This document shows positions 21,679-34,807 of a stretch of 64,000 nt of DNA, in pieces (the first letter of the stretch is position 1; every line of letters begins with the position of its first letter). The notes below the pieces were generated by a model. That model had not been told where the DNA came from, did no database searches, and saw only the letters and a program-made list of their open reading frames with translations. A program made the position numbers and the translations under genes. The stretch comes from Labia minor (lineage: Eukaryota; Arthropoda; Insecta; Dermaptera; Spongiphoridae): NCBI GenBank assembly GCA_963082975.1, contig OY720348.1, forward strand, positions 57,253,564 to 57,317,563, written 5' to 3'.

Positions 21679-21998
21679 TATTATAAAAAATTTGATAAAA
21701 CTCAAAATGAATTTCAAAGACAGAACATAAATAGTGATACAAACAAAATAGAGGCTTTACGTTTTTTATTAATTGGTTCAGTATTTACGTTGAATGAAAC
21801 AAATTTAATTAAGATAGGTTTAGAAAAATGGGATATGTGGAAAAATTCTTTTTTTTAAACTTTTATGAAAAACGATCGAAATCTGTGAGGAAAGTTTATG
21901 GTTTTAAATATTTGGGAGGGTCTCTTATTGATTATGCACTGACAAAACAAAAATTAATTTTAGAAATTGAAAATAAAAAATATAATGGTTTAAAATAA
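21679..21998 (+). pseudogene. Unidentified coding remnant, one frameshift
   Basis: Open in frame 1 from 21679 to a stop at 21856-21858, containing EALRFLLIGSVFTLNE and LEKWDMWKNSFF. Moving one frame over at the T run (about 21849-21856) the reading continues as FYEKRSKSVRKVYGFKYLGG and LIDYALTKQ up to 21996-21998. Together this is about 105 codons of protein-like composition, unlike the low-complexity frames around it. It occupies the place where other units carry the hAT MITE and the promoter-like cluster. No family recognised. It could be an exon relic of a displaced gene or a transposon fragment. Confidence 0.4.
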
Positions 21999-22025
21999 CT
22001 TATAATTTAATTTATTCTTTTAGGT

Positions 22026-22237
22026 TAGTGATTCTCAACCTGGGCGATTGGCATCTTAAAGTGGGCGATTATTTGACTATACGTTTAGGTTACCGACCCC
22101 TCATCTAAACCATACCTACCTTATATTAGGGATTTTCATGCAATTTTTATCTGTTAAAATTTATATGGGGGAGGGGGCGAATTATGAAGCCGACCTTACG
22201 AAGTGGGCGTTAGGTCCAAAAAGGTTGAGAAACCCTA
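22026..22237. mobile_element. hAT MITE, 212 bp, with perfect 8-bp duplication
   Basis: Ends TAGTGATTCTCAACC and GGTTGAGAAACCCTA (inverted), flanked by TTTTAGGT at 22018-22025 and 22238-22245. In the other units a different hAT element sits after the same GTTTAGGT sequence. A remnant of this MITE's 3' end also survives in unit 3 near 34555-34605. Confidence 0.85.
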
Positions 22238-22420
22238 TTTTAGGTATTGTATTTTAGGTATTTTATTTTATTATTTATGAATATATATTTTTAATATTTG
22301 TTTGTATATTCTTTTAGAATTAAATACATTCTTGTATTTTAAAAACAGACTTAAATACATATATATAATGTTATTAATTAATTAAATTTGTATAATAACT
22401 CCAACATATCTATCTTCTTA

Positions 22421-22695
22421 AGGCGCCGTCTCCCTTCGGAGTTTGGTCATCATCATGACTAGGATAGCCTTAGAAGCCATGATGATTTTTCTTGGTAATG
22501 TTAATGCAGTGGTTTCTCGTTGCCTTCCGCATGTATAGAACCACGAACTAACAGATCCTGGAGCCGGAGGCAGCTGATGTTAAATTGAATTTATTAGAAA
22601 AATTTGGTTTTTTTTTTTTTTTTTTTTTTAGTTGGAATCGAACACCGACTTCTTGTGTAGAAAATTCCACGCTACACTCACGGCTAACCTGCTTC
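22421..22695 (-). mobile_element. SINE, reverse orientation (unit 2)
   Basis: Counterpart of 8768-9025, with a longer internal T run (about 22608-22630) between body and tRNA-like head. Confidence 0.6.
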
Positions 22696-24039
22696 CTATA
22701 TCCTATATCTATAAAAAAATGATATTATTTATTATTTGATGAATAAATTGATAAAATCTATTATTTCTACATTTAAGTTTGAATAAACTTGAAAATATTG
22801 ATAGTATTCAAATCATTTTATTTTTTTTAAATATGATATATATTTATATGTTCACTCTAATGTGAGCATAAAAAATAAATAAATAATCACTTTTGATTGA
22901 TTGCACTATTAACGGGCTATGTTAGTAGTTTGAGCTTCTTTTTTAAATGTGAATTTCCTTAAATTGACAAAGTATCCCACCTTTTAAAACCTACTCTAAT
23001 TAGCCTAAATAAAGCATATACTTAGCTCACTTTTATGCTGCTTTGGACATTAATAAAGTAAAGACTTACATTTTTGGATAGATAAAACAACATTCAAACA
23101 CCCCCTCTCTCTCTCTTAATAAAATCATCTCAAATATCAACACAGATTCCCTTTATTTAGATATAAAAATGAAAAATATTACTATATAATACAATAATAT
23201 ATACCTCGTATTTTAAAAAGTAGAATTTACCCTAAAAATATATATAAAAAATCATTTTTTGCAATGAAAATGCCCGATATTAATCGAACTATGAAAGATA
23301 TCTTAAATATATAAAGGGATTCTTATTTAGATTGAAAAATGAAATAAATTTATATACAGGGTCATTGTAAAAGGTGGATGATATTTTTTTGCACAACTAT
23401 TCGATAAATAAACACTTTTCATCAACTAATCCATCTATTTCTAATTCTTGATTTGAATGGATAGAAAAAATTGGAAGTGAAAGATCATATGATAATTTTA
23501 TTTAATTTCTATATTGAGAAAATTTAATTATGTAGTCTAGGAAGGTAAATAATAATATATATTTTCTATCAATTTCTATATTTCTGTATTTTTCATCTAA
23601 TTTCAACCTAATTTTATATTTCTATATTTTTAAATACCATTCTACCTTTATCCTATTTCACTATTAGAACAGTTCAATATTCTTAATAGAATAATTTTTT
23701 TAAAAAACCTAGTCTTATTTGAAACTTTCTTCTGTTAATATTATTTATTTTCTTTTTTTTTTTTTTTTTTGAAACTTTTATCAATTTAAATATCTATGAA
23801 ATAATAAAAATGCAAATCTCATCTTTCATTTTTAATAATTTTTTAATTTTTCTTCATATTGTTTTTATACTACATGGTATATATATATATACATACTTTT
23901 TACCTATATTTATATTCTAACTGTTTATTTCTCTTTCAATATATAGTTAATTTATTAGATTACCAATAATTTATTATTAAGATATTTTATATGTGTATCT
24001 ATTTTCTTTATTTTAATTTTATTTGTTCAAATTTTTATT

Positions 24040-24042
<3 letters not shown>

Positions 24043-24092
<50 letters not shown>
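24043..24092. repeat. Long TA microsatellite
   Basis: About 25 TA repeats, where units 1, 2, 4 and 5 have only TATATATTTATA. It precedes unit-3-specific changes. Confidence 0.9.
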
Positions 24093-24096
<4 letters not shown>

Positions 24097-24388
24097 TTGT
24101 AAATAAATGAATATTAATATAAAAAGAAAGAATAGGAATTTTAACTTCAAATTAAAACTTCATAAATATTTACATTTGGTTATTTTATTATTAGTAGTGT
24201 AATTCAAAAATTACAGAAAAAGTTACATATCTGATAAGTATAAATAAATAAATAAAAATTCATTAATATTTCTTGAAAGATCTCATCTTCCCCTTCTTTT
24301 TCTTCATTCTTTTTTCTCATTATATAATGTATGAAGTTATCTTTCTGAAAAACCAATAATTAAGATTAGTCCAATTTTATTATTAAAT

Positions 24389-27130
24389 ACTAGCTGCTCA
24401 GAGCGCCTTCGGCGCTCTTCACACCTAGACGGGGGCTCCGCCCCCTGTACCCCCGAGTTGTACATAGTATTTGGTGGTTGAAAGTAGTAAAAGGTTTTCA
24501 TCCATTTTGTTTCAATCAGTATATTACATAAAACATTCATTTCTTTTTGTGTTCTTATTTAAAAAATATATTTTAATTTAATCACTATATTAATTATATA
24601 TATTATTATTGTATATGTTATATCTATCTACCTATGTGGCTCAAAGATACTCTAAAGTTCTTAGCCGCAACAACCACATTTCTCCAAGTGTCCCTATCCT
24701 GAGCCCTTGTTCCATCTCTCTTACGTCCCTTCCTACGCGTCATTGGTTTTCCAAGCGGACGTTTTCCAATCGGTCTTCCCACCAATATCTTTTTCCTCTC
24801 CCATTCTAGCCACGTGCCCTGCCTATCGCAGCTTTTTCCCTTTTATAACTCTAACTATTTCTGAAGATGCAGAGAGGCCATGCAATTTCTTGTTATACAG
24901 TCTCCCTCATACCCGGTGACCTCATCTTTCTTTGGCCAATAAATGCAGGGAAGAATCCTATTCTCAAATACTCTGAATCTACTCTCATCTCCAAGGGTCA
25001 TAGACCATGCCTCCCACCCATATAATGCAACAGGCAAAATAAACTTTTTATATATTCCCTTTGATAATAATTTTGAAGAGATAAGCCTCTTTATTGCAGA
25101 TAACAGGCGTTTCCCGATTGCAACCCCGATTTAAATTCTTCTCAAATATTATTATCCTTCGTGATTACATTCAATTTTTATACATATTCAAATTCTACAT
25201 TTTGTATCTTAAGATTTTGTATGTTAATACTCTTCCTCTTTGTTACTAAATATTTTTTCTTATCACTATTAATTTCAAACCTCCATTAAATTTTCCTCGC
25301 TATCTGTAACTGAAATTGCCGGATCTCCTATTATATTTAAGTCGTCTGAGTAACCTAATATTTTACAATTGATTTCCGCATCTTATTCTTTCTTTACTAC
25401 CTTCAAGAGAAATTTGAAGATTGAAAATTTGAAAAAGTTTATCCGGATCTATTGAGTCATGCGTATGTTTTACTAAAGTCTACAAATAATTAGTGAACAG
25501 AAATATTGAATTCGCGGTTTTTTTCCTAATATCTGTCATAATGAAAATATCTTAATTAATGTTGGTCGATTTGGCCTGAACCCGCAATGATATCTCCTAA
25601 TATTTCCTCCGCCTATGGTTCTTAAGTATTGTATATGTTATAATAGTGAAATAGAGTATAATATTTCTTGATCATTACATTTTGGTATTTTATTTTCATT
25701 GCTAGATTATTATTGAATATTTTTAATTATAATGAAACTTAAGAAAATGCAAAAATAGAGACTTGAGACAATTTATAAAAATTAACGGTATAAAACTATA
25801 GATAAATGACCAATATATACATTCATTAATAGTTTTAATTTAAATTAATTGATTTATTTGTTTTTTTTATTATTAAGTTCATTTATTAATTTTTTTAGAT
25901 CATAGTTATTTTCCTTAAAAGAAACTTAAATTCTGTGGTGCTAGGGGATTTGAAAATTATTGGTCGCAATATGAAGATTTCGCTTACAGTTTCTGTCATG
26001 TCCGACCTCCATCCAACAGTTATTTTCTGTTAAGTTTTTTGCTTCTCTTAATCATGTGATCTATATATTTAATTTTTTTTGATTCATTATAATAAAATTT
26101 AAACAAATAAAAATTTTTACTTTGTTAATTTATATAAATTTCAATATAAACTGATTGTGAGTGATACGCTTAGCCAATACTCTGAATAATTTGTGTACAA
26201 AAATATTGAATGTTCTTAGCGAGATTTGATATAATGTTGTACGATTTGTCCTAAATCTGAATTAGAAGAAAATTATAAATTGCATTAAAATGAGACCTTT
26301 TAGAATAAATTATTTAATTGAAATGATATTTAAATATAAGAATTTAAAAAAATATTATATTCTTTGTTTGGCAATTGTTATTTAATTATGTGCAACATGA
26401 TTCGACTTGCACAGAGCATCGTTATTTTTTATTAATATCACCTAATAAAAATGAATTTTTTAAACATAATTAATAAAAAAGACATTTTAATAAATTTAAA
26501 AAATATACCCAATTTAAAAATGTCAAAAATTTAAAACAACTTTATATCATCATATTTTAATTTTTATATAATATATATATATATTTAGTAATTAATAATA
26601 GAGTAATTAAATTAAAATAAAAACAAAGATAATATAATTCAGTCATTTTAATTCAGGTTAAATAATATTTTTTTATTATTCAATGATAAAATTTATATAT
26701 TATTATATATATATTATAGAAAAGAAGAAATATTCAATTAAATAAAAAATAATTTAAGATAAAAATATGATCTAATAAATATTTTAATTAAATTGAGAAC
26801 TTTTAGAATAAATTATTTTATTGAATTGATATTTGTATATTAGAATTTAAAATAAAAAGTGAAATATTATTATAATTCTTCGATTGGGAATCGCTATGAT
26901 AATTCATTGTTTGAAATGATTCCGCTAGGCCGACAGTGAGCCGCGAGCTGCTCTTGAATGAACAACACGGAGAATTATATAAACTTTAAAAAATTAATTT
27001 CTGCGGTTATTGATAAGATATTAATAAAATTTATAGCCTATGTTACTCTAGAGGTATATAAGAATATTGTGATGTAATTTCAAAGAAATCGGTTCAGCCA
27101 ATTCTGAGTCTATAAAATAGTAATTTTCCT

Positions 27131-27162
<32 letters not shown>

Positions 27163-27272
27163 TGAAAAATTCTAAAGTCACTTTTGGATTCAAGAGGTCA
27201 TGAAACGCGAAGATATGCAAAAATTTTTAAATTCTGAGCAATGTGCAGACAAAAACCTTTTTTTTATATATA
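24389..27272 (+). mobile_element. Helentron-like insertion with nested retroelement debris
   Basis: Interrupts a sequence intact in the other units (TTATTATTAAAT|ATATAAATTTTTAG). The left end ACTAGCTGCTC is followed by two GC hairpins, GAGCGCCTTCGGCGCTC and GGGGGCTCCGCCCCC (about 24400-24446). The right 480 bp match 177-672, with a (GACA)n run near 27131-27162. No long target duplication is seen. These traits suggest a Helentron-like rolling-circle element. The interior (24630-25410) is RTE debris; 25411-26790 is AT-rich without recognisable genes. Family assignment is inference. Confidence 0.55.
24630..25410 (-). pseudogene. RTE-type reverse transcriptase remnant
   Basis: Read on the reverse strand. 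GYSDD at about 25341-25355 corresponds to the catalytic YxDD box. After stops and frame changes the sequence resumes with LPVALYGWEAWSMTL and RFRVFENRIL, then a VGRPIGKRPLGKP-like tail near 24750-24790. These motifs in this order are typical of the C-terminal half of RTE-like non-LTR retrotransposon polyproteins. It is multiply broken and non-functional, and lies inside the Helentron-like insertion. Confidence 0.7.
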
Positions 27273-27570
27273 GATATAAATTTTTAGAAAATATAAAAAA
27301 AATAACTAAAAAAATAATTATTATGACAATAAAATATTTTTATATTTCATTGAAATAATAAATAAATAAATTAAATAATATGAAAAAACTTAAGGGAAAA
27401 AATTCATAAAAAATATAACATTTTAATAAAAATTCAAAAATATTCGTTATGAAAAACTTACTTTTAGTTGGTAGAAAATTGAAAATTATTAGGATTTTCC
27501 AAATTCATAATTTAACATCTAAAGTATTTTTGTATTGATCCAGCACTGCAGTTTAAATTTAAAAAAAAAT

Positions 27571-27899
27571 CTGGAGTGTCTCCACTCGACCCTCTCGCAT
27601 ATTCGAATTGGATTAATTAACATATATTATATATTTAAATTAAATTTAATTAATTAAATTATATCTTAAGTATAATTAAATTGGAAATCGAAATTTAAAA
27701 ATTAAAAAAACAATTCACGTGTTTGGTTTTTTGTTGTTGACACCACGTCACGTGCTGGCGCGTTTAAAAAAATTTAAAAAATTAATTCCGGTACTTTTCG
27801 CGATTCAATCAAGCTGAAATTTTATATATAGCAGTTTTATACAATTTTTAATTATGTGATAAACTATTAAACATCCACTTTATTTTTACGGTCAGTTTA
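27571..27899. repeat. Dispersed repeat with CACGTCACGTG motif (unit 3)
   Basis: Counterpart of 2170-2500. The hAT remnant at about 28379 and the promoter island follow; nothing else is seen up to exon 1. Confidence 0.7.
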
Positions 27900-28511
27900 G
27901 AGGAAAAAAAATGAAAACGTGGTAGATATGGTTCTCTTCCTAATGAGCTACATTTTTCAAAATTTGATAGAAAACTACAAATTTTGAATAATGCCCCTGT
28001 ACCAAATCTCTTTATGCTAGCTCAAACCGTTTTTGCGTAATCTTGTTAACATGTTCACACAGACATTTTTCTTAACCTTAGTGAAAATGGTTCAGAAACC
28101 TTCAAAACGTATAAAATCATCAAAATCTCGACATCGAAAATTTTCATGATCGCTATACTATCTCTGGAGAGATAGTAAAAATGTGTCAACCACTAAAATA
28201 ATAAAATGTTTTTAAAAAAAAAATTAAAATTAATTAAATTTTCAAAAATTGAAAAAACAATATTTTTAAAATAGACTAAAATGAAACATATATTATTTAT
28301 TAAAGAGGACTTTGACAGCCGTTGATAAAAAATTGTTACATGGTATAAAATTAATTGAAAAAGAAAAATCGAGTGAGTCAGTGGTTCTCAACCTTTTTTT
28401 AAAGCGGCCCACAAAGACACAGAAGAATTGAAAGTCGAAAATGTTGTTTAAGGGCCTCTTTACATTCACTGACTTAATCAATTTTTTTTAAATAACATTT
28501 TTTCTTGGATA

Positions 28512-28680
28512 TGCTCGCGCCCCCCGGATATGTATGGGGATGGTGGATAAGGACTTCCCTTCCAATTATGCTTGCGCCTGCGGTGCGATCTCTCGAACGC
28601 CTGCAGAGTTAATATTGCCTGTAGCGCCATCTCTTGCCGCATGTATACCAAACTCGGGTTAAACTCCTCCCTCCACACAC
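28512..28680 (+). promoter_or_regulatory. GC-rich promoter-like island of zinc-finger gene 3
   Basis: Same block as at 3121-3290; the CTCF-core-like sequence is at 28624-28632. The reverse-strand frame here (28478-28684, 68 codons) is open, but closed in units 1 and 2. Confidence 0.42.
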
Positions 28681-28800
28681 GCACTGATAAACCAACATTT
28701 TTATTTGGAAACTGAATAGTTGCTATCTTAAATCAAAAAAGTTTATATTACTATTACCTAGTAAATATTTTATAATTGTTAATACATTAATCAATTAAAA

Positions 28801-28846
28801 ATGGATCTTTATTCACAAGAAGAGAGAAAATATCCAATATATATAG
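28801..28846 (+). CDS. Zinc-finger gene 3, exon 1
   Basis: Same ATG, peptide and donor (AG|GTACTT at 28847) as gene 1. It joins in phase to 30079 over a 1232-bp intron. Confidence 0.72.
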
Positions 28847-30078
28847 GTACTTATTATTTCTGTTATTTTCATCGAAAGTAATGTTAATTGTCACTAAAAT
28901 GGTAATTATATATAAAAGATAATCCAACATGGATTTGGATAAACCTTTGCCAGTGGGTTCCTTTTTATTCTTTTAATAAACTTTTCTTATGAAAATTTTG
29001 CGGGACGCTCCTAGTTTACGAGATAAAAACTATTAATAGTAAATCTGTGGCGTCGGTTAAATTTAAATTATTTTCTAAAAAAACTAAATATATTTGTTTA
29101 AAAAAAATTGAATTAAATATTATATTAAATAAAAAATATTATTTTAAGTAAAATTAAATATTATTTTAAATGGGATTAAATATTACTTGAATAAAAATAA
29201 AATATTTTTATAGCTAAAATTAAATATATTATTTAATGAAAATTAATTATTTTTATAATTAGAATTAAATAATTTATTTAAAAATATTAATATAATATTG
29301 ATCAAGTGTCCCTATAAGCAGGTTATGCTTCTTGAGTAGGCTGACCAGAAATGTAGTCTGTCAAAACGGGACAAAACCCGTTTATCTTCAATATATGATT
29401 TTTGCATAAATTTATTATAAAAATAAATAAATATTATAAAATATGCAAAAGAATAATTAAATAACAATTTCACTTAACAAAAGAAACAAATATATAGGTG
29501 TAAATAACAATATTTTATAAATAGATACAGGGCCGCCTTAAGATTTTTGAAAACATCGAACAAATATATGCTTTATTGCAAATTATAAGATTAATAGCAA
29601 TAATACTAGAAGAATATAGAAAATATTTAATAAATAACTTATTTACATATAATATAATATATGTGTATTGTATATAATAAATAAAATAGCAAGTAAGACT
29701 AGAAATAAAAAATACCATAACTGTAAATGTAAAATGGTAATAGAAAACTATCATTTTATTTAATTTTTTTAATAATATTTTAAACTAATAGGAGTACTTA
29801 TTTAAATACGATTGTCACTTATCAGTTGTACTATTGTACTTCTCTTGATGACATAATTTTATTTAATATACCAGGTTCTTTTGAAATATTTTGAAAAATT
29901 GTTCGCATGCGAAATTACAATTTTGTCTAGCAATTAAAATTAAATTGATAATCATTCAAATTCGTATATTTCAAGAAGACGACGGTACTGTTAAAACCAA
30001 ATCCTTGTTGGAAACAGTTTTTTGTATAATTACCAGAAATATAATGATTTAAAATAACGAAAACAATTATTTTTATAG

Positions 30079-31445
30079 GTCCTCTATATTCTTGTGTATA
30101 TTGTCATACCAATTTTATAAGTGAGGAATTTTTATCGAAACATTTAAAAAAATGTTTTCATCAAGAAATATTTTCAATTTTCAAAAATGGTGTAAAACTC
30201 AAAAAAGATACAGAGAAATATTTAGACGAAAAATTTAAAGAAGATACTAATTCAAACCATACAGAGGACAGGCGTTTTCAATGTAATTATTGTGAAAAGA
30301 AATTTAATTATAAATCATATTTAAATAGACATTTATTGATTCATACAGGAGAAAAACCTTTTGTATGTAATTATTGTGATAAGAAATTTAATCTCAAATC
30401 AAATTTAAAAACACATTTATTAATTCACACAGGAGAAAAACCTTTTGAATGTAATTATTGTAAAATGAAATTGAATCGGAAATTAGCTTTAAAAACACAT
30501 TTATTAATTCATACAGGAGAAAATCCTTTTGTATGTAATTATTGTGAAAAGAAATTTATTGGAAAATCATATTTAGATAAACATTTATTAATTCATACAG
30601 GAGAAAATCCTTTTGTATGTAATTATTGTGAAAAGAAATTTATTGGAAAATCATATTTAGATAAACATTTATTAATTCATACAGGAGAAAAACCTTTTGA
30701 ATGTAATTATTGTGATAAGAAATTTAATCAGAAATCAAATTTAAAAACACATTTATTAATTCACACAGAAGAAAAACCTTTTGAATGTAATTATTGTGAA
30801 AAGAAATTTAATCATAAATCAAATTTAGAGAAACACACAGGAGAAAAACATTTTGAATGTATTTATTGTAATAATAAATTTAATCAGAAATCAGCTTTAA
30901 AAACACATTTATTAATTCACACAGGAGAAAAACATTTTGAATGTATTTATTGTAATAATAAATTTAATCAGAAATCAGCTTTAAAAACACATTTATTAAT
31001 TCACACAGGTGAAAAACCTTTTGTATGTAATTATTGTGAAAAGAAATTTATTGGAAAATCATATTTAGATAAACATTTATTAATTCATTCAGGAGAAAAT
31101 CCTTTTGTATGTAATTATTGTGAAAAGAAATTTATTGGAAAATCATATTTATATAAACATTTATTAATTCATACAGGAGAAAAACCTTTTGAATGTAATT
31201 ATTGTAAAAAGAGATTTAATCAGAAATCAGCTTTAAAATCACATTTATTAATTCACACAGGAGAAAAACCTTTTGTATGTAATTATTGTGATAAGAAATT
31301 TAATCTCAAATCAAACTTAAAAACACATTTATTAATTCACACAGGAGAAAAACCTTTTAAATGTAATTATTGTGATAAGAAACTTAATCACAAATCAGCT
31401 TTAAAATCACATTTATTAATTCACACAGGAGAAAAACATTTTTAA
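30079..31445 (+). CDS. Zinc-finger gene 3, terminal exon, 14 C2H2 fingers
   Basis: Follows acceptor TTTTTATAG (AG 30077-30078); with exon 1 it encodes about 470 aa. N-terminal CCHH/CCHC finger, charged linker, then 14 canonical repeats. Repeat 7 (about 30784-30850) has lost four residues from its end, so the helix runs NLEKHTGEK and the second zinc-binding His is displaced; that finger is probably not folded normally. Two adjacent repeats are identical CIYCNNKFNQKSALKTH types, a sign of recent single-finger duplication. This finger order differs from all other copies. Stop TAA at 31443-31445, then the same relic finger as in gene 1. Likely role: nuclear DNA-binding protein, with specificity differing from its neighbours. 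Confidence 0.82.
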
Positions 31446-31535
31446 TGTATTAATTGTAAAAATAAATTTATTGGAAAATCATATTTAAAAAGACATTTAC
31501 TAATTCATTCCTTTTTATTTTATGTATTTCATTAA

Positions 31536-32348
31536 TTATTTTTATTTTTTAACTTGAATAGTGATATTTGTATTGTGTTTTCTAATATGAATATTATCTA
31601 TTATTATCGATAATTTGATAGAAAATAATGAAAAGAAGAGAGAGAATGAGTGCCAAATTAACAAAAGACTTCCATTGTTATGATGCTTTAAATCAGTGTT
31701 TTCCAACGTGGAGCTCTCGCCCCACAGGGATAGATTTGACACGAGTTTAACCCTTTTTAATATAAAAAATTATATGTATATGTTAAGAGGGCATAAGAAT
31801 TTTAATTTTTAATTTATCTCCTTTAAAATATATAGAGAATGATTTTCTGTTTGTGAAATGATTACTATGACGAATATAATTTATATTATCTATTATATAC
31901 TATTAAATATTAATTGAATATTCCTATAAACAGCAGCAATAATTTATGTGTAGAAACCCAGAAAGTTTTAATTTATCATAAAAATAATTTGGTAGTTTTT
32001 ATTTTCTATATTTTTTTTTCTATATAATAATTATATTAATCAAAATATATAAACTATAAGGGGGATTAATAATTTATTTTTCATAAAAATAACTCTAATT
32101 CAAATTCGAATTAATATTGAAAACTGTTAGGAAATGTGATTATCACCTAACTTACATAGATATACTTAAATTTGATTTTCAATCTGATTAAATCTTAACA
32201 GCAATAATAAAATTATTGGTTGAATTTATTTGTAATTTCCTTTACAATCGATCCCTCGAGCTTTTACTCTCTTTTACTTTATTTTACTCTTAATACACTT
32301 CTGATATTAAATGATATATATTTATTATTATTTTATTTTTAACTTCTC
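31536..32348. other. 3' flank of gene 3, no gene seen
   Basis: Counterpart of 5897-6712, with the hAT-like end near 31694. Nothing else recognised. Confidence 0.5.
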
Positions 32349-32493
32349 TCATGCAATTCCATGTTAAGCAGTCACTGCCACTCCACGGTGACCTCAACTT
32401 TCTTTGGCCCATCAATGCTCAGAAGAATCCTATTCTCAAAAAAATACTCTAAATCTATACATTATACTAGGAGCTATAACTATGGACAACCCT
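32349..32493 (-). mobile_element. RTE-type relic (unit 3)
   Basis: Same antisense fragment as 6713-6857, with the 4-A insertion. Confidence 0.62.
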
Positions 32494-33171
32494 TCATTTA
32501 AAAAAATATGGAGTGTCTCCACTAGACTATCTCGCACAAATTTGAATTGGATTAATTTTTTTTCCACCCTCCTCTTACGTGGAAGAATCATGTCCTTTTT
32601 CTTTGGACTCCTTTCAATTCATTTTCTTACTTACCCCCTCCCTGATCCCAAAAAAATCAATTTTATTTGGATGAGGGAGAATATCTAGCATAGCTTCATT
32701 AAAAGAAAAAAAATTAAAAATTTGACTCTTATAAGAGACTCCTTAATAGTTCATATATGCTGATTACCTGCATTTTTCAACCAGCACAACCTCACATGTG
32801 AGACATGCTATAAGTGCCTCTGAAAGGACCCACCTCTCCAAGCTTCCTACTAGTAGAAAACTTGGAACTCCTATTTTGGAGAATTAGAAAAACCAATCTA
32901 ATCACTGTTTTTCCCTTTATATAAAATTTTGACAAAGTATTTTAAAATTCTAATCAAAGCCAATGATTCAACTTAATTTTCACCACATTCTAAATAAAAT
33001 AAATTTTTTTTCATTGAACAGACAAATTAAGATTAATTTTTATTTGGTACCATATTTACACTTGAAATAACATTTCCTGATAAGAATAATTAAAACGTAT
33101 ACTATATTATTTGTTATGAATGTAGATTCATTTTCACTAGTATTATATAATTTTACGGTGCTTTCTTAATT

Positions 33172-33396
33172 CAGTGATTCTCAACCACTGTGTCTCGAGT
33201 TTTTAAAAGAGGGTCTTAAACTTTTTTTTCTAATTTTTTAATTTGGTTCTCAAAAAAAAAAAGCTAAACCGTTTTTGGGACCAATTTTTTCAATATTTTT
33301 TCAATTATTAGTACACTTATCTTTTTCTTTGTGTGCCGCCAAATTTTTAAAACGTTAACAGTGTGCCGGGGTAAAAAAAAAGGTTGAGAATCACTG
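33172..33396. mobile_element. hAT MITE (unit 3)
   Basis: Counterpart of 7537-7761 with the same ends and flanks. The promoter-like cluster follows (GCCGCCATGTTG at 33448-33459, CCAAT on the reverse strand at 33460-33464). Confidence 0.8.
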
Positions 33397-34059
33397 CCTT
33401 AATTAATTATTAATTATTGAATTTTGATAACTGGAAAAGGAATATTCGCCGCCATGTTGATTGGCGGGCACTTCCAATGCTTTTCTTATCCGTGAAGGGG
33501 ACAGCATAGCTATCTCTTGCTTACCCCCAATGGATGAGATTCAACTGACTTTGGACTTATTTCCTTAATACACTAATGACACTAATACAAAATTATGACG
33601 ACAAAATGGAAGCCGAAATGACGAAACTCAAATTTCAAAAAAACACATGAAAATAAGCCTTTACTAACTTGACATCATTGGTCGCTACTGCACGGTCGAC
33701 TCTTGTAGCAAATTTCTTGGCCATGGAGAACAAAAGGTTTGTCATCCCTTGGACTTGCCTGACGCAATTATATCAGAATAAATTGCACATGAAACTTGTC
33801 TTTGTCTTTAATGATTTATCCTTGATATTCCATTTTTATTAATTATTGTATTTTTTGTAGTTTTTAATATATATATGTAATTATAAATATATATATAATA
33901 GTGTTAAAGCATGTTTGGATGAAGGAACGTTAGAGACGCTGGATTAACTTTATAATTTAAATCAATTAATTTGTTTGTTTTTATTGTTAATTATTTATGT
34001 TTTATCGTTGTCGATATAATGGTTTAAAATAACTTGTAATTTAATTTATTCGTTTAGGT

Positions 34060-34424
34060 CAGTGGTTTCCATCCTTTCTGAACTCCCCTCCCCTTTTTTT
34101 AAAAACAAATTCTTGCGCCTCCCTTAATTTTTGTTATTATCTAAATTCATGAATACTCACATAATATAGTAACCATATTGAAAAATTGAAAAAAAAATCG
34201 AAAATGTTTAAGATCGAAAAAACATTTTACCTTTTTCTTTATTTTTTTATAACCATATTGAAAATATTGGAAAAAATCGAAAAATTGTGGGCACTTGAAA
34301 TGGCATCGTGTGCCCCAGGTTACCGACCCCTGTTATAGATTATAATAGATTTTAGAAAAAAAAAATTGGTTGTAATACATTCGGGCCCCCAAGGGCAGCG
34401 CGCCCCACAGGTTGAAAAACACTG
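34060..34424. mobile_element. hAT-like element, fuller copy (unit 3)
   Basis: Ends CAGTGGTTTCCATCC and GGTTGAAAAACACTG, flanked by GTTTAGGT and CTTTAGGG (6 of 8 identical). The interior contains a GC-rich CCCC-type segment. Units 1, 4 and 5 hold a 3'-deleted version. Confidence 0.6.
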
Positions 34425-34807
34425 CTTTAGGGTATTGTATTTCTATATTTTTATTTTATTATTTGTGTATATATTTTTAATATTTGTTTGTATATTCGTT
34501 TATAATTAAATAAAATCTCGTATTTATAAACCGACTTACAAATTAAATTACAGTTATGAAGCCCACCTTACGAAGTGGGCGTTTGGTCCAAAAAGGTTTA
34601 GAATCTCTATTTTAGGTATTGTATTTTAGGTATTTTATTTTATTATTTATGTATATATTTTTAATATTTGTTTGTATATTCTTTTAGAATTAAATAAATT
34701 CTTGTATTTTAAAAACAGACTTAAATACATATATGTAAAGTTATTAATTAAAAATTTAATTAAATATTAATTAAATTTTTATAATAACTCCAACATATCT
34801 ATCTTCT

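Larger units (their letters stand above)
9490..23162 (+). repeat. Tandem unit 2, expanded (13.7 kb)
   Basis: Longest unit. The first half is almost identical to unit 1 at offset 8818. The extra length comes from amplified fingers (14265-17226) and a stretch present only here between about 18262 and 21077, which holds a Tigger element, microsatellites and dispersed repeats. The hAT MITE segment of the other units is replaced by a coding-like remnant at 21679-21998. Confidence 0.9.
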
